Shown: piece after piece, positions 23,878 to 33,509 of the stretch
How the letters are laid out: the number at the start of each line of letters is the position of its first letter
Position numbering within the stretch: position 1 is the first letter of the stretch
Assembly (NCBI GenBank): GCA_017434895.1
Contig: JAFSGB010000014.1
Coordinates: 1-64,000, forward strand
Direction of reading: 5' to 3'
DNA length: 64,000 bases
From: Clostridia bacterium
GTDB taxonomy: Bacteria > Bacillota > Clostridia > Oscillospirales > Acutalibacteraceae
Program-made: the position numbers and the translations under genes
The notes under the pieces: generated by a model
What the model was told of the DNA's origin: nothing
Database searches by the model: none
The model's input: the letters and a program-made list of their open reading frames with translations, nothing else

Positions 23878-24801
23878 TCAGATGCATTTTTTTGCCGCAG
23901 CCGTAAGGTCTGCAAATAAAAGTGTTAAATTAATGTTGGTAATAAGGGTTCCTTCCAGTTCTGTAACCTTGTTATAAAATTTAAGTAACGAGGGAGCCAG
24001 TACACTGTTTGTATTTTTTTTAATTTCAGCGGCAACTACCAGCTTTAAATCTTTTAAAAAGCGATCAGCTTCAATTCGGTTTTTTTCGAACGGGTAGGTG
24101 CTGTTCAACATTCCCCATTGATCGCCGCTTAGTGCCGACATAAGAAATTCCTTTACGGCAAGCGAGGTTTTACTGTACGCCACACCGTTTAAAAGCATTA
24201 AAGCCTTACCAATATTATTTCTTGTGCTTTTCAAGGCATTTTCTATTTCCTCTAAATCAAACTTGGTGGTATCGGAAAGATAATCTGCAGCCTCATCAAG
24301 GGTAGGCACGTTTAGAGAAAATGCAACACAACGGGAGATAACCGTATCAAGTAAAGATGCCTTGCTTTCGGCAATTAAAATAAAAACTGTGTTTGCGGGA
24401 GGCTCCTCCAAAACTTTTAAAAGTGCATTCTGACTTTGCTCGTTCATTGTGTCGGCAAAATCGATAATAAACACCTTACTGTCGGCTTGGTGGGGTTTTA
24501 TATAGGCGTTTGCCTTTAAATCTCTGATTTGTCCTACGGCGATGTTTTTCTTGCCTTCCTCGGGAGCTACAACCGTAATGTCGGGGTGGTTGTGAGTCTC
24601 AGCCAAATGGCAGTTGTGACAATTGTCACACGGTATGCTTTCACCACTGCAAACCGTGGCTTTGCATAAAAAGTGAGCTAAGGTGTGTCTTCCTGTACCA
24701 CAGTCTCCGTCAATTAAAATTGCGTGGGGCAGACGGCGTTCCTTTAGAACATTTTCCACTGCGAGAGCAAGTTTTACATTTCCTACAAGCGGGAATTTCA
24801 T
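23878..24801 (-). CDS. holB: DNA polymerase III delta-prime subunit
   Basis: A 307-residue clamp-loader delta-prime protein. It has the degenerate P-loop region IDGDCGTGRHTLAHF (Arg replaces the Walker Lys, expected because delta-prime is not an ATPase), a four-Cys zinc module (CSGESIPCDNCHNC), FIIDFADTMNEQSQNALLK and LEEPPANTVFIL, and the SRC motif ISRCVAF. It assembles with DnaX and HolA to load the beta clamp. It overlaps trpS by four bases and precedes ricT. Confidence 0.94.
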   Translation of the reverse strand: MKFPLVGNVKLALAVENVLKERRLPHAILIDGDCGTGRHTLAHFLCKATVCSGESIPCDNCHNCHLAETHNHPDITVVAPEEGKKNIAVGQIRDLKANAYIKPHQADSKVFIIDFADTMNEQSQNALLKVLEEPPANTVFILIAESKASLLDTVISRCVAFSLNVPTLDEAADYLSDTTKFDLEEIENALKSTRNNIGKALMLLNGVAYSKTSLAVKEFLMSALSGDQWGMLNSTYPFEKNRIEADRFLKDLKLVVAAEIKKNTNSVLAPSLLKFYNKVTELEGTLITNINLTLLFADLTAAAKKCI

Positions 24802-25808
24802 ACCACAAAACCGACCTTTTTCATTGCCTTGAAATAGGTTTTGCGAGCAACTTTTTCGGCTCTCATAGAACCTTCCTTATAAAGCTCCTCAAGGTGTTTT
24901 TTATCCTTGATAATTTCATCGTAACGCGCCTTAATTGGAGCCAACTCGTCGGCAACGGCTTCACCGACTGCAAGCTTAAACTCGCCGTAGCCCTTACCCT
25001 CAAACTCATTTTCAATTTCGGGGATACTTTTTCCCGTAACAGCCGAGTAAATGGTAATAAGGTTGGAAATTCCACCCTTTTCTTCGGAAAATTTAACTAC
25101 TGCCTCACTGTCAGTAACTGCGCGCTTAAACTTGCGTATAATGGTATCCCTATCGTCAAGAATTGCAACCCAAGAGTTTGGATTTTCGTCCGATTTAGAC
25201 ATTTTCTTTGTAGGGTCTTGAAGTGACATAACGCGAGCGCCGGTTTTGGGAATATACGGCTGGGGGATTGTGAAAACATCACCGTATTTATTATTAAATC
25301 TAACCGCAATATCGCGGGCAATTTCTAAATGCTGTTTTTGGTCGGCGCCAACAGGTACAAAGTCAGGCTGATATAATAGAATATCTGCTGCCATAAGTAC
25401 AGGGTAGGAGAAAAGCCCTACATTAATATTCTCGGGGTGCTTTTGTGATTTGTCCTTAAACTGAGTCATTCTGGACATTTCACCAAACTGCGTGTTACAG
25501 GACAAAAGCCAAGAAAGAGCGGTATGCTCCGGTACATGAGACTGAATAAAAATTGTATGCTTTTCGGGGTCAAGACCCAAGGCTAAAAGTAGAGCGTAGG
25601 TAGATAAAATTTGTTGTTTTAGCTTTGCTGGGTCTTGCTTTACAGTTATAGCGTGTAGGTCGGCAACGGCAAAGGTGCAGTCAAACTCGTCCTGTATTTT
25701 AACCCAGTTTTTAAGGGCACCTAAGTAGTTGCCGAGTGTTAACATTCCGCTGGGCTGAATACAGCTGAGAACCCTTTTTTTGTTTTGAATTTCTGTTTGT
25801 TTGCACAT
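24798..25808 (-). CDS. trpS: Tryptophan-tRNA ligase
   Basis: A 336-residue class I aminoacyl-tRNA synthetase that charges tRNA-Trp. The HIGH-like motif is PSGMLTLGNYLGALKNW, in which TLGN replaces the usual HxGN; KMSKS appears as KKMSKSDENP. VADLHAITVK and the tetramer-like PVGADQKQHLE segment are typical of TrpRS. The C-terminus has the usual helical end. There is no T-box leader in the 43 bases upstream, which is notable because many Bacillota trpS genes have one. Confidence 0.96.
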   Translation of the reverse strand: MCKQTEIQNKKRVLSCIQPSGMLTLGNYLGALKNWVKIQDEFDCTFAVADLHAITVKQDPAKLKQQILSTYALLLALGLDPEKHTIFIQSHVPEHTALSWLLSCNTQFGEMSRMTQFKDKSQKHPENINVGLFSYPVLMAADILLYQPDFVPVGADQKQHLEIARDIAVRFNNKYGDVFTIPQPYIPKTGARVMSLQDPTKKMSKSDENPNSWVAILDDRDTIIRKFKRAVTDSEAVVKFSEEKGGISNLITIYSAVTGKSIPEIENEFEGKGYGEFKLAVGEAVADELAPIKARYDEIIKDKKHLEELYKEGSMRAEKVARKTYFKAMKKVGFVV

Positions 25809-25851
25809 AAAATCATTCCTTAAGACAAGCGTTATTAAAAATTACATTGTT

Positions 25852-26988
25852 TTAGTTTTTTTGAGATGAAAATTCAATCATTTCTCTGAGCAGGGCATAA
25901 AGCACGGCAACGATAGGAACGGCAATGAGTGTGCCGAAAACACCGCCGATGTTACCGCCAACCAAAACGGCACTTACTACCAGAACGCCCGGAAGCCCCA
26001 CGGCCTTACCGACAATTCTCGGATAAATAAGGTTACCCTCAAGTTGTTGAAGTGCAATTAAGAAAACAACAAAGAAAACTGCCTTTAAGGGGTTGGTTAT
26101 AACTATCAGTAAAAATCCTATAACCGCACCTATGGTGGAGCCGACAATCGGCACCAATGAAGTGGCAGATACAAGAACCGAAATTATAAGTGCATTTGGG
26201 AAACGGAAAATGCTCATACCGACAAAGCACAGCACACCGAGAATCAGTGCCTCGGTCAGTTGTCCGCCAATAAAACGGGAAAACAAATCATGGGTTTTAG
26301 TGGAGATGTGATAAATAAATCCGGTGGTCTTAGGCTTTAAAAAGGCATTTAGCATACGCTTTACAAAACCGCCGATTTTTTCCTTTTGAGCTAAAACATA
26401 AATAGAAATCACAAAGCTGAACAAGGTATCAAAAACACCTGAGAATACCGAGGTGGTAATATTGACCGCACTGTCAACGATTTTATCGGAGGAGCCTGAA
26501 ATCCAGCCGATAACGGTATTGGCGGCGGATTTCCAGTTGATGGTAATGTCTGGCAGATTGGCTTGCTCTATATTGAAGCGGTTAAGTAAATTTTCGGTCC
26601 AGTTTTTAACTTCCAGTACAAATCCCGGCATTTTTTCTGCCAAGTAGGAAATGGTATCAATAACATCTGGGATTATTACCAAAATAATGAGGGATACAAT
26701 ACCCAATGCAATTAAGTAGGTCAAAACTAAGCAAAGAGGTCTTTTAAGCTTGACTAAAAATTTCTTTTTTGACCTACCCATAAAGGCGAATACCTTGGTT
26801 TCAAGTGCGGTCAGTAAAATATTCAGCACAAAGGCGATGCAAAGGGCGGCAATTATTGGCGAAAAAGTGCTGACAACCTTTGTTATTCCAAAAGCCACTG
26901 CAGATAGGTTTTGAAAAACAGTGAATATTAAGGCACCGAAAAATATTATAAGCAGTATCTTTTTAATGTTCTTAGAATTAAGCTCCAT
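25852..26988 (-). CDS. AI-2E family transporter (PF01594-type permease)
   Basis: A 378-residue membrane protein with about eight hydrophobic segments. The central loop FVKRMLNAFLKPKTTGFIYH and the segment QLTEALILGVLCFVGMSIF, then SLVPIVGSTIGAV and LEGNLIYPRIVGKAVGLP, are diagnostic of the AI-2E/YdbI-YtvI family. Members include Na+/H+ antiporters and a proposed autoinducer-2 exporter; the substrate here is unknown. The ATG at 26988 has a GGAG eight bases upstream, favouring it over in-frame ATGs at 26997 and 27018. It is followed by trpS 43 bases downstream without a visible terminator. Confidence 0.9.
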   Translation of the reverse strand: MELNSKNIKKILLIIFFGALIFTVFQNLSAVAFGITKVVSTFSPIIAALCIAFVLNILLTALETKVFAFMGRSKKKFLVKLKRPLCLVLTYLIALGIVSLIILVIIPDVIDTISYLAEKMPGFVLEVKNWTENLLNRFNIEQANLPDITINWKSAANTVIGWISGSSDKIVDSAVNITTSVFSGVFDTLFSFVISIYVLAQKEKIGGFVKRMLNAFLKPKTTGFIYHISTKTHDLFSRFIGGQLTEALILGVLCFVGMSIFRFPNALIISVLVSATSLVPIVGSTIGAVIGFLLIVITNPLKAVFFVVFLIALQQLEGNLIYPRIVGKAVGLPGVLVVSAVLVGGNIGGVFGTLIAVPIVAVLYALLREMIEFSSQKN

Positions 26989-27032
26989 AATTTTCTCCAT
27001 AAAATAGACTTGGCACATAACATACCAAGTCT

Positions 27033-27061
27033 ATTATAATACAAAAACTCGCTTTAGTAAA
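27033..27061 (-). promoter_or_regulatory. Sigma-A promoter for the AI-2E transporter gene
   Basis: On the minus strand TTTACT, a 17-base spacer and a perfect TATAAT, about 45 bases upstream of the proposed start at 26988. Confidence 0.6.
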
Positions 27062-27312
27062 CAAATTTCTTTAAAATTTACTTTTTATCCGAAAAAATCC
27101 TAATAATTCTTTCCTTTTTGTCTTATGCGAGCAGTCTAAAATCAAGCCGACTGTAATCTACATTACAATGTGCTGCCAAGTAAGAGCACCTATATTCTCG
27201 GATTGGAAAGTAAAATTTGTAAAACGTCTGTTTTGACAAACCTTCTTTTTATAATTCGAATTTTTGATATTACGCTAATAAGATAATATGAAAAATTTAG
27301 TTATATATCCTG

Positions 27313-27341
27313 TTGACTTTAGCTCGGCTTTAAGGTAAAAT
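27313..27341 (+). promoter_or_regulatory. Sigma-A promoter of the pyrH-polC operon
   Basis: TTGACT, a 17-base spacer and TAAAAT, ending 43 bases upstream of the pyrH ATG. It is the only strong promoter seen before a run of eight closely packed plus-strand genes. Confidence 0.75.
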
Positions 27342-27384
27342 ATTTAATAGCAAAAATATAAGCAAAAATATAAAGGAGAATTTT

Positions 27385-28089
27385 ATGAAACCGATTTATA
27401 AACGACTTCTTTTAAAATTAAGCGGCGAGGTGCTGGCCGGTGAAAAGGGCACTGGAATTGACTTTGAAAAGGTACTGGACGTTTGTCAGCGTGTTAAACA
27501 GTGCGTTGATATGGGCGTTCAGGTGGCCATCGTAGTAGGCGGCGGAAACTTCTGGCGAGGAAGAAGCTCCGGCAAAATGGATAGAACAAGAGCAGACCAC
27601 ATGGGTATGCTTGCAACCTCAATTAATGCCTTGGCTTTGGCCGATGCTTTGGAGCAGTTGGGTGTTACCGCCAGAGTACAAACGGCTATTGAAATGCGTC
27701 AAATTGCCGAGCCTTATATCAGAAATAAGGCGGTTCGCCATTTGGAAAAGGGCAGAGTTGTAATTTTTGGTTGCGGAACGGGTAACCCTTTCTTCTCTAC
27801 CGATACTGCAGCAGCTCTAAGGGCTGCCGAAATTGGTGCAGATGTTATCTTTAAGGCAACAAATGTTGACGGCGTTTATGACAGTGACCCCAAGCTTAAC
27901 CCCAATGCCAAAAAGTATGATACACTCAGTCATATTGAGGTTTTACAGCAGGGACTTCACGTTATGGACAGTACTGCCGCATCCCTTTGTATGGATAATA
28001 ACATTGAAATTTTGGTATTTAATCTTGATAATCCCGATAATATCGTTGCCGCCGTTATCGGTGAGACAATCGGTACTACTGTTAAGTAA
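27385..28089 (+). CDS. pyrH: UMP kinase
   Basis: A 234-residue bacterial UMP kinase (amino acid kinase fold) that makes UDP from UMP and ATP for pyrimidine nucleotide synthesis. Seen: [42 protein letters not shown], and [14 protein letters not shown]. An AAAGGAG site precedes the ATG. It opens the conserved Bacillota cluster with frr; the usual upstream partners rpsB and tsf are not here, replaced by a divergent permease gene. Confidence 0.97.
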   Translation: MKPIYKRLLLKLSGEVLAGEKGTGIDFEKVLDVCQRVKQCVDMGVQVAIVVGGGNFWRGRSSGKMDRTRADHMGMLATSINALALADALEQLGVTARVQTAIEMRQIAEPYIRNKAVRHLEKGRVVIFGCGTGNPFFSTDTAAALRAAEIGADVIFKATNVDGVYDSDPKLNPNAKKYDTLSHIEVLQQGLHVMDSTAASLCMDNNIEILVFNLDNPDNIVAAVIGETIGTTVK

Positions 28090-28100
28090 GGAGAGTATTT

Positions 28101-28655
28101 ATGAACGAGTTAATTCGAAATACAGAAGAAAAAATGAACAAAACCATTGCGGTTTTGGAGCGTGAATACAAATCGGTAAGAGCAGGCAGAGCAAATGCCT
28201 CGGTGCTTGACAGAATTACTGTTGACTACTACGGCGTTCCCACCCCCATTCAGCAAATGGCGGCGGTTTCCATTCCAGAGCCTCGTGTTTTAATGATTCA
28301 GCCTTGGGATGCTTCCACAATTAAGGAAATTGAAAAAGCAATTTTAATGTCTGACATTGGTATCAATCCTCAAAACGACGGCAGGGTTATTCGTCTTTCC
28401 TTCCCGCCTTTAACCGAGGAACGCCGTAAGGAAATCGTTAAGGATGTTAAACGCCTAGCCGAGGATAACAAGGTTGCAATCCGCAACTCCCGTCGTGACG
28501 CCTTGGAAAAGCTTAAGGGACTTAAAAAGTCTAACACCATTACCGAGGACGACGAGGCAAACGGAGAAAAGAAAATCCAAAAGCTAACCGACAATGCTTG
28601 CAAGGAAATTGATGAGCTTGCAGCCGCTAAAGAAAAAGAAATTCTCGAAATTTAA
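28101..28655 (+). CDS. frr: Ribosome recycling factor
   Basis: A 184-residue RRF that, with EF-G, splits post-termination ribosomes. The two-domain L shape is reflected in the N-terminal helix (MNKTIAVLEREYKSVRAGRA), the domain II segment DYYGVPTPIQQMA and the long C-terminal helices (FPPLTEERRKEIVKDVKRL, IRNSRRDALEKLKGL). Length and motifs are normal. AAGGAGAG precedes the ATG at 28101. Confidence 0.97.
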   Translation: MNELIRNTEEKMNKTIAVLEREYKSVRAGRANASVLDRITVDYYGVPTPIQQMAAVSIPEPRVLMIQPWDASTIKEIEKAILMSDIGINPQNDGRVIRLSFPPLTEERRKEIVKDVKRLAEDNKVAIRNSRRDALEKLKGLKKSNTITEDDEANGEKKIQKLTDNACKEIDELAAAKEKEILEI

Positions 28656-28666
28656 TATTAAGTTTC

Positions 28667-28690
28667 AGGCTCGATGTTAACATCGAGCCT
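28667..28690 (+). terminator. Perfect hairpin between frr and uppS
   Basis: A 10-bp perfect stem AGGCTCGATG / CATCGAGCCT with a TTAA loop. It is followed by AAATTCACA rather than a T-run, so it is more likely an mRNA processing or stability element, or a weak terminator, than a full stop within the operon. Confidence 0.5.
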
Positions 28691-28713
28691 AAATTCACAT
28701 TAGGGTGAGGGAA

Positions 28714-29427
28714 ATGAGCTTATTTAAGAAAAAACAGGAAAATAGGGTACTGCCTGAGCACATTGCCATTATTATGGACGGCAACGGCAGATGGGCTAAA
28801 AAACGCTCAATGCCAAGAAGCGCCGGTCATATTGCAGGGGCTAAAACCTTTAAAAATATTGCCCGTTATTGCAACAAAATTGGACTTAAATACTTAACCG
28901 TATATGCCTTTTCCACCGAAAACTGGAAACGCCCTGAGGATGAGATAAAGAATATAATGAATCTGCTTCGTGACTACTTAAAAGACGCGGAAAACTTTAA
29001 GGATGAAAATATTAAGGTTAATTTCTTGGGCGACCGCACCCCCTTGGACGAGGATATTAAGGAACTAATGAAAAAAAATGAGGACGGCTCCAAAAATGCT
29101 ACGGGGCTGACCCTTAACATTGCCATTAATTACGGCGGTAGAGATGAGATTACCAATGCGGTTAAAAGGATAGTTGACAGTGGTATTAAGGCAGAGGACG
29201 TAACCCAGGATTTAATTAGCGAAAATCTTTACACTAAAGGTATGCCCGACCCTGATTTTATTATAAGACCCAGCGGGGAATACAGACTTTCCAACTATCT
29301 TATTTGGCAGTCAGCCTATGCAGAGTATTGGTTTTCGGACATTCTCTGGCCCGACTTTACACCTAAGCACTTGGAAAAGGCAATTGACGAATACAATCAC
29401 AGAAACCGCAGATTCGGAGGAGTGTAA
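28714..29427 (+). CDS. uppS: Isoprenyl transferase (undecaprenyl diphosphate synthase)
   Basis: A 237-residue cis-prenyltransferase making undecaprenyl diphosphate, the lipid carrier for peptidoglycan and other envelope polymers. The signature IIMDGNGRWAKKR, with the catalytic Asp, is near residue 23. FSTENWKRP, LNIAINYGGRDE and the C-terminal LIIRPSGEYRLSNYL-like block (FIIRPSGEYRLSNYL) are intact. The ATG at 28714 has AGGG eight bases upstream; an in-frame GTG at 28705 is too close to the same site. Confidence 0.95.
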   Translation: MSLFKKKQENRVLPEHIAIIMDGNGRWAKKRSMPRSAGHIAGAKTFKNIARYCNKIGLKYLTVYAFSTENWKRPEDEIKNIMNLLRDYLKDAENFKDENIKVNFLGDRTPLDEDIKELMKKNEDGSKNATGLTLNIAINYGGRDEITNAVKRIVDSGIKAEDVTQDLISENLYTKGMPDPDFIIRPSGEYRLSNYLIWQSAYAEYWFSDILWPDFTPKHLEKAIDEYNHRNRRFGGV

Positions 29428-29429
29428 AA

Positions 29430-30257
29430 ATGAAAACTCGTATTATTTCGGGAATTGTAATGGGTGTTATTGTAGCCGTAGTGTTGGCATTAGGCTTTTT
29501 GGTTGAGCCTATTATAATAACTGTTGCGGTGGCTTTAATTGCTGTCGGTGCGGTTTATGAACTTATTCACAATGCAGCCGGAATTAAAGATAAAGCGGCT
29601 TGGATTGGTGGATGTGTGTTTGCATTTTTATTTGTAATTTTAAGTGATAACAGTCTTTTGGTTAACAAATATTCCTCTTTGTTTTTGTCTCCGGCTTTAG
29701 TTAAAGCACTGATTTTGGTTTATTCATTCTTTGCTGTTATAATAATACTAAAAAACAACAAAGAATTTGATTTAGGAAAGATAGTTTCGCTTTTCGCAAT
29801 ACCGCTTCCATACGCTTATGCGTTTTCTTGCCTTTCGGGAGTAATAAAACACACAGACGGGATATATTATTTATTGTTACTACTTAATTTTTCTTCCATT
29901 TGTGATATGGGCGCATATTTCGTAGGTGTAACCTTAGGAAAGCATAAGCTTTGTCCAAATTTAAGTCCTAAAAAGACAGTTGAAGGTGCTGTTGGCGGAA
30001 TTTTATCAAGTGTTGTTGTGACTCTAGTAATCTCCCTTTGCTTCGGAAAATTCTTGGGCATTCCTATGCTTTTAACAATTCCTTTTTGCATTTTAGGAAT
30101 GATTGGCGATTTGTTTGCATCTGCTATTAAGCGTAGTGTGGGTCTCAAGGATTACAGTAATTTAATCCCCGGTCATGGCGGTATTTTGGATAGGGTTGAC
30201 AGTATTATTATGATAGCACCCTTCCTTTATTTAGCAATCAATTTAGGTGTAATCTAA
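29430..30257 (+). CDS. cdsA: Phosphatidate cytidylyltransferase
   Basis: A 275-residue polytopic membrane protein (about seven to eight helices) that forms CDP-diacylglycerol from phosphatidic acid and CTP. The C-terminal signature KRSVGLKDYSNLIPGHGG followed by ILDRVDS is diagnostic. GKHKLCPNLSPKKTVEG (the conserved SPKKT-E motif) is also present. It lies two bases after uppS, and its TAA shares a base with the dxr ATG. Confidence 0.95.
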   Translation: MKTRIISGIVMGVIVAVVLALGFLVEPIIITVAVALIAVGAVYELIHNAAGIKDKAAWIGGCVFAFLFVILSDNSLLVNKYSSLFLSPALVKALILVYSFFAVIIILKNNKEFDLGKIVSLFAIPLPYAYAFSCLSGVIKHTDGIYYLLLLLNFSSICDMGAYFVGVTLGKHKLCPNLSPKKTVEGAVGGILSSVVVTLVISLCFGKFLGIPMLLTIPFCILGMIGDLFASAIKRSVGLKDYSNLIPGHGGILDRVDSIIMIAPFLYLAINLGVI

Positions 30258-31393
30258 TGAAAGAGTTAGTAATTTTAGGTTCTACCGGTTCAATCGGCAC
30301 CCAAAGCTTAGAGGTTGCCCAAAGCCAAGGATATAGGGTAACTGGTCTGGTTGCGGGCGGTAATATCGAGTTATTGGAGCAACAAGCCAGAGAGTGGAAA
30401 CCAAAAAACGTTGCGGTTTTTAATGAAGAAAAGGCACGGGATTTAAAAATAAAGCTCGCTGACACCGACACTAAGGTGTTATCAGGTGAAGAGGGTGTTT
30501 GCGAGGTTGCAGGCGGTTGCGGTGACACAGTTGTTAATGCAATTGTGGGAATTGCGGGACTAAAGCCTACGCTTTCTGCTATTGAATCGGGGAAAACCAT
30601 AGCCCTTGCCAATAAGGAAACCTTGGTTACCGGCGGTGAAATTGTAAAGAGAAAAGCTAAAGAAAAGGGTATCAGCATTTTACCTGTTGACAGTGAGCAT
30701 TCGGCAATTTTTCAGTCGTTACAGGGCGCCCCTAAAGGCAGTATAAAAAGGATTTTGCTGACAGCCTCTGGCGGTCCTTTCTTTGAAAAGACTAAAAAGG
30801 ATTTAGAAAATGTAACCGTAAAGGAAGCGCTAAACCACCCCAACTGGTCAATGGGTGCTAAAATCACCATTGATTCGGCAACCTTAATGAACAAGGGTCT
30901 TGAGGTTATTGAGGCAGTTCATTTATTTGATATTAGCGCTGATAATATTGAGGTACTGGTTCACAGACAGAGCATTATCCACTCGGGTGTTGAGCTTTCA
31001 GACGGCGCGGTTATAGCACAGCTTGGAACTCCCGATATGCGACTTCCTATTCAATATGCCTTAACCTACCCCGAAAGAAGCGATTATGCCTTTGAAAGGC
31101 TTGATTTGTTTAAGATTGGAACTTTAACATTTGCAAGACCCGACACCGAAACATTTAGGTGCTTACCCCTTTGCGTTAAGGCAATTACTGAGGGTGGTAT
31201 TGCACCCACCGTTATTAACGGCGCTAATGAGGAGGCAGTAAGGCTTTTCTTAGAGGGGAAAATTAAGTTCTTGCAAATTGCAGAGCTTGTTGAAAAAGCC
31301 TTAAATACAGTTAACAACAAAAAGGAATTTACTCTAGACGATATTTTCTATGCAGACACTCTCGCACGAGAGATTGTCAGAAAAGGTGATTAA
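30257..31393 (+). CDS. dxr: 1-deoxy-D-xylulose-5-phosphate reductoisomerase
   Basis: A 378-residue DXR, the committed MEP-pathway enzyme (DXP to MEP with NADPH). The N-terminal Rossmann motif is LGSTGSIGTQSLEV. LANKETLVTGGE, the metal-site ILPVDSEHSAIFQ and the flexible-loop region ASGGPF and HPNWSMGAKITIDSATLMNK are intact. With ispG downstream it shows that isoprenoids are made by the MEP route and feed uppS. Confidence 0.96.
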   Translation: MKELVILGSTGSIGTQSLEVAQSQGYRVTGLVAGGNIELLEQQAREWKPKNVAVFNEEKARDLKIKLADTDTKVLSGEEGVCEVAGGCGDTVVNAIVGIAGLKPTLSAIESGKTIALANKETLVTGGEIVKRKAKEKGISILPVDSEHSAIFQSLQGAPKGSIKRILLTASGGPFFEKTKKDLENVTVKEALNHPNWSMGAKITIDSATLMNKGLEVIEAVHLFDISADNIEVLVHRQSIIHSGVELSDGAVIAQLGTPDMRLPIQYALTYPERSDYAFERLDLFKIGTLTFARPDTETFRCLPLCVKAITEGGIAPTVINGANEEAVRLFLEGKIKFLQIAELVEKALNTVNNKKEFTLDDIFYADTLAREIVRKGD

Positions 31394-32438
31394 AATTTTA
31401 AACTTTCTAAACAACCTATGGCCTTATTTGGTGGCGATTTTGCTTTTTTTAAGCCTTATAATTATTCACGAATTCGGTCATTTTATCTCAGCTAAGCTTT
31501 TGGGTGTGCGTGTTAACGAGTTCGCCATTGGCTTTGGTCCCACACTTTTAAAAAAGCAGGGCAAAGAAACTAAATATTTAGTAAAGCTCATTCCCCTTGG
31601 CGGTTACTGCGCTATGGAGGGTGAGGATGAGGACAGCACCGACGAGCGTGCCTTTTGCAACAAAGCTCCTTGGAAGAGGTTCATAATCGTTATTATGGGT
31701 GCTACATTTAATTTGCTTTTAGGTCTTATTATTGTTGCAATTACTTTAGCTCCTACAAAAATGTTTACTACAACTACTATTGCCGAATTTTCCGAAAATG
31801 CCACGAGTCAGCAAACGGGTCTTATGGCTGAGGATACTATTTTATCGGTAGACGGGAGAAATATTTTTACTACCTACGATTTAAGCTACGCCTTTACTAA
31901 TATTGATGACGGTAAAATTGATATTGAGGTTGAGCGTAAGGGTGAAAAGAAGCTTTTAAAGGATGTAGAGTTTAAGTCCTCAGAAGTAGAGGGTATAAAA
32001 TATCTTAATGTGGATTTTAAGGTTTACGGTGAAAAAAAGACCATTTGGTCATACATTAAAAACACTGTAAAAACTGCAATTTCGTACTGTGCCGTAACGT
32101 GGAGAAGCTTTGCTGATTTAATTACCGGTAAGTACGGTATCAGTGCCGTTTCGGGACCGGTTGGCGTTACGGTGGCGGTCGCTAATGTGGCAAAGCAAAG
32201 CCTGATGAACGTTCTGCCGATAATGGCATTCATAACCATAAATCTAGGGATTTTCAATCTTTTTCCAATCCCCGCACTCGACGGCGGACGGTTGATATTC
32301 ATTCTATATGAAATGATTGCAAAAAAGCCCGTTCCGCAAAAATACGAGTCGGTAATTCACACTGTGGGCTTTGTGGTTTTATTTGGTATTATGATACTAA
32401 TTGCCGCAAAGGATATTTGGACTTTAATTTTCGGGTGA
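31386..32438 (+). CDS. rseP: Site-2 zinc metalloprotease RseP/RasP
   Basis: A 350-residue intramembrane protease (M50). From GTG 31386 the first helix carries the zinc motif H28-E29-x2-H32 (IIIHEFGHF). A PDZ domain lies at about 130-210 (TGLMAEDTILSVDGRNIF), and the third metal ligand region NLFPIPALDGGRL is near the C-terminus. It cleaves anti-sigma factors and signal-peptide remnants in membranes. The exact start is uncertain: this GTG overlaps the dxr stop and has only a weak upstream site. Confidence 0.92.
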   Translation: MIKILNFLNNLWPYLVAILLFLSLIIIHEFGHFISAKLLGVRVNEFAIGFGPTLLKKQGKETKYLVKLIPLGGYCAMEGEDEDSTDERAFCNKAPWKRFIIVIMGATFNLLLGLIIVAITLAPTKMFTTTTIAEFSENATSQQTGLMAEDTILSVDGRNIFTTYDLSYAFTNIDDGKIDIEVERKGEKKLLKDVEFKSSEVEGIKYLNVDFKVYGEKKTIWSYIKNTVKTAISYCAVTWRSFADLITGKYGISAVSGPVGVTVAVANVAKQSLMNVLPIMAFITINLGIFNLFPIPALDGGRLIFILYEMIAKKPVPQKYESVIHTVGFVVLFGIMILIAAKDIWTLIFG

Positions 32439-32439
32439 T

Positions 32440-33495
32440 ATGATGTTTACTAATAAGGAAACGAAAAAGGTTAAGGCTGGCAGTTTGGAAATTGGCGGCG
32501 GAAGTGCAGTTTCTGTTCAGTCAATGTTAAGTGTTCCCGTGCACGATATTGAGGGAAATGTTGCACAGGCACTGCGGCTTCAAAATGCAGGGTGCGATAT
32601 TGTACGTGTTACAGTGCCCGATAAACAAGCACTTAAAACGCTTGAAGCCTTAAAGAAAAGTATTTCAATTCCACTTGTGGCTGACATTCATTTTGATTAC
32701 CGCTTGGCGGTTGAAAGCGTTGCCGCAGGGGTTGACAAGGTGCGAATTAACCCCGGCAACATTGGAGATGATAGTAAGGTTAAGGCTGTAGCCGATGCTT
32801 GCAAAAATGCGGGTGTTCCCATTAGAATAGGTGTGAATTCCGGCTCGCTTGAAAAGAATATTCTGGCAAAATACGGCGGTGTAACCCCCGAGGCTTTGGT
32901 GGAAAGCGGACTTTACCATATATCTCTTTTGGAAAAGTTTGATTTTAACGATATTGTACTGTCCCTTAAGTCGTCGGATACCAGAATGATGTATAAAGCA
33001 TATGAGCTAGCGGCTGAAAAATGTCCCTATGCTTTGCATTTAGGTGTTACCGAGGCGGGCACCGAAAATATGGGTGTTATTAAATCTGCTGCAGGTATAG
33101 GCGGTTTATTGCTTAGAGGGATTGGGGATACTATCCGTATTTCCCTTACCGACGACCCTGTAAAAGAGGTCGAGGCAGGCATTAAGCTGCTTAAAGCCAT
33201 TGATTTGCGTCAAGGCGGTATAAGGTTTGTTTCGTGTCCTACCTGTGGAAGAACAAGGATTGACTTAATCGGCATTGCCAAGGAGGCAGAAAAACGCCTT
33301 GCGGGTGTCAATAAGGATATAACCGTCGCTATAATGGGTTGTGTTGTAAACGGTCCTGGTGAAGCTTCTGCCGCAGATATCGGAATTGCTGGTGGAGACG
33401 GTTGCGGAGTTCTCTTTAAAAAGGGAAAAATTATAAAGAAGTTAAATGAAGATGAGCTTCTTGTTGCTCTCTGTCAAGAAATTGAAAAAATGTAA
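32440..33495 (+). CDS. ispG: 4-hydroxy-3-methylbut-2-en-1-yl diphosphate synthase IspG
   Basis: A 351-residue IspG (GcpE), an iron-sulfur enzyme of the MEP pathway converting MEcPP to HMBPP. The TIM-barrel part has VSVQSMLSVPVHD-like sequence (SVQSMLSVPVHDIEGN) and LVADIHFDYRLA. The cluster ligands lie in RFVSCPTCGRTRID and MGCVVNGPGEA. It occupies the slot between rseP and polC held by proS in Bacillus, an arrangement common in clostridia. The start is ATG 32440 (or 32443), one base after rseP. Confidence 0.96.
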   Translation: MMFTNKETKKVKAGSLEIGGGSAVSVQSMLSVPVHDIEGNVAQALRLQNAGCDIVRVTVPDKQALKTLEALKKSISIPLVADIHFDYRLAVESVAAGVDKVRINPGNIGDDSKVKAVADACKNAGVPIRIGVNSGSLEKNILAKYGGVTPEALVESGLYHISLLEKFDFNDIVLSLKSSDTRMMYKAYELAAEKCPYALHLGVTEAGTENMGVIKSAAGIGGLLLRGIGDTIRISLTDDPVKEVEAGIKLLKAIDLRQGGIRFVSCPTCGRTRIDLIGIAKEAEKRLAGVNKDITVAIMGCVVNGPGEASAADIGIAGGDGCGVLFKKGKIIKKLNEDELLVALCQEIEKM

Positions 33496-33509
33496 TGGAG
33501 TTGTAAAGG

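Larger units (their letters stand above)
27019..27384. other. Divergent intergenic region between the AI-2E gene and pyrH
   Basis: A 366-base AT-rich stretch with no credible ORF. It holds promoters for both flanking genes (see separate entries). The middle part, about 27110-27240, has no feature I can name. Just before pyrH there is a short direct repeat, AGCAAAAATATA twice at about 27351-27372. Confidence 0.6.

Noticed and set aside
25809..25851. A T-box leader for trpS
   Set aside because: Only 43 bases separate trpS from the AI-2E gene and no T-box bulge sequence is present.
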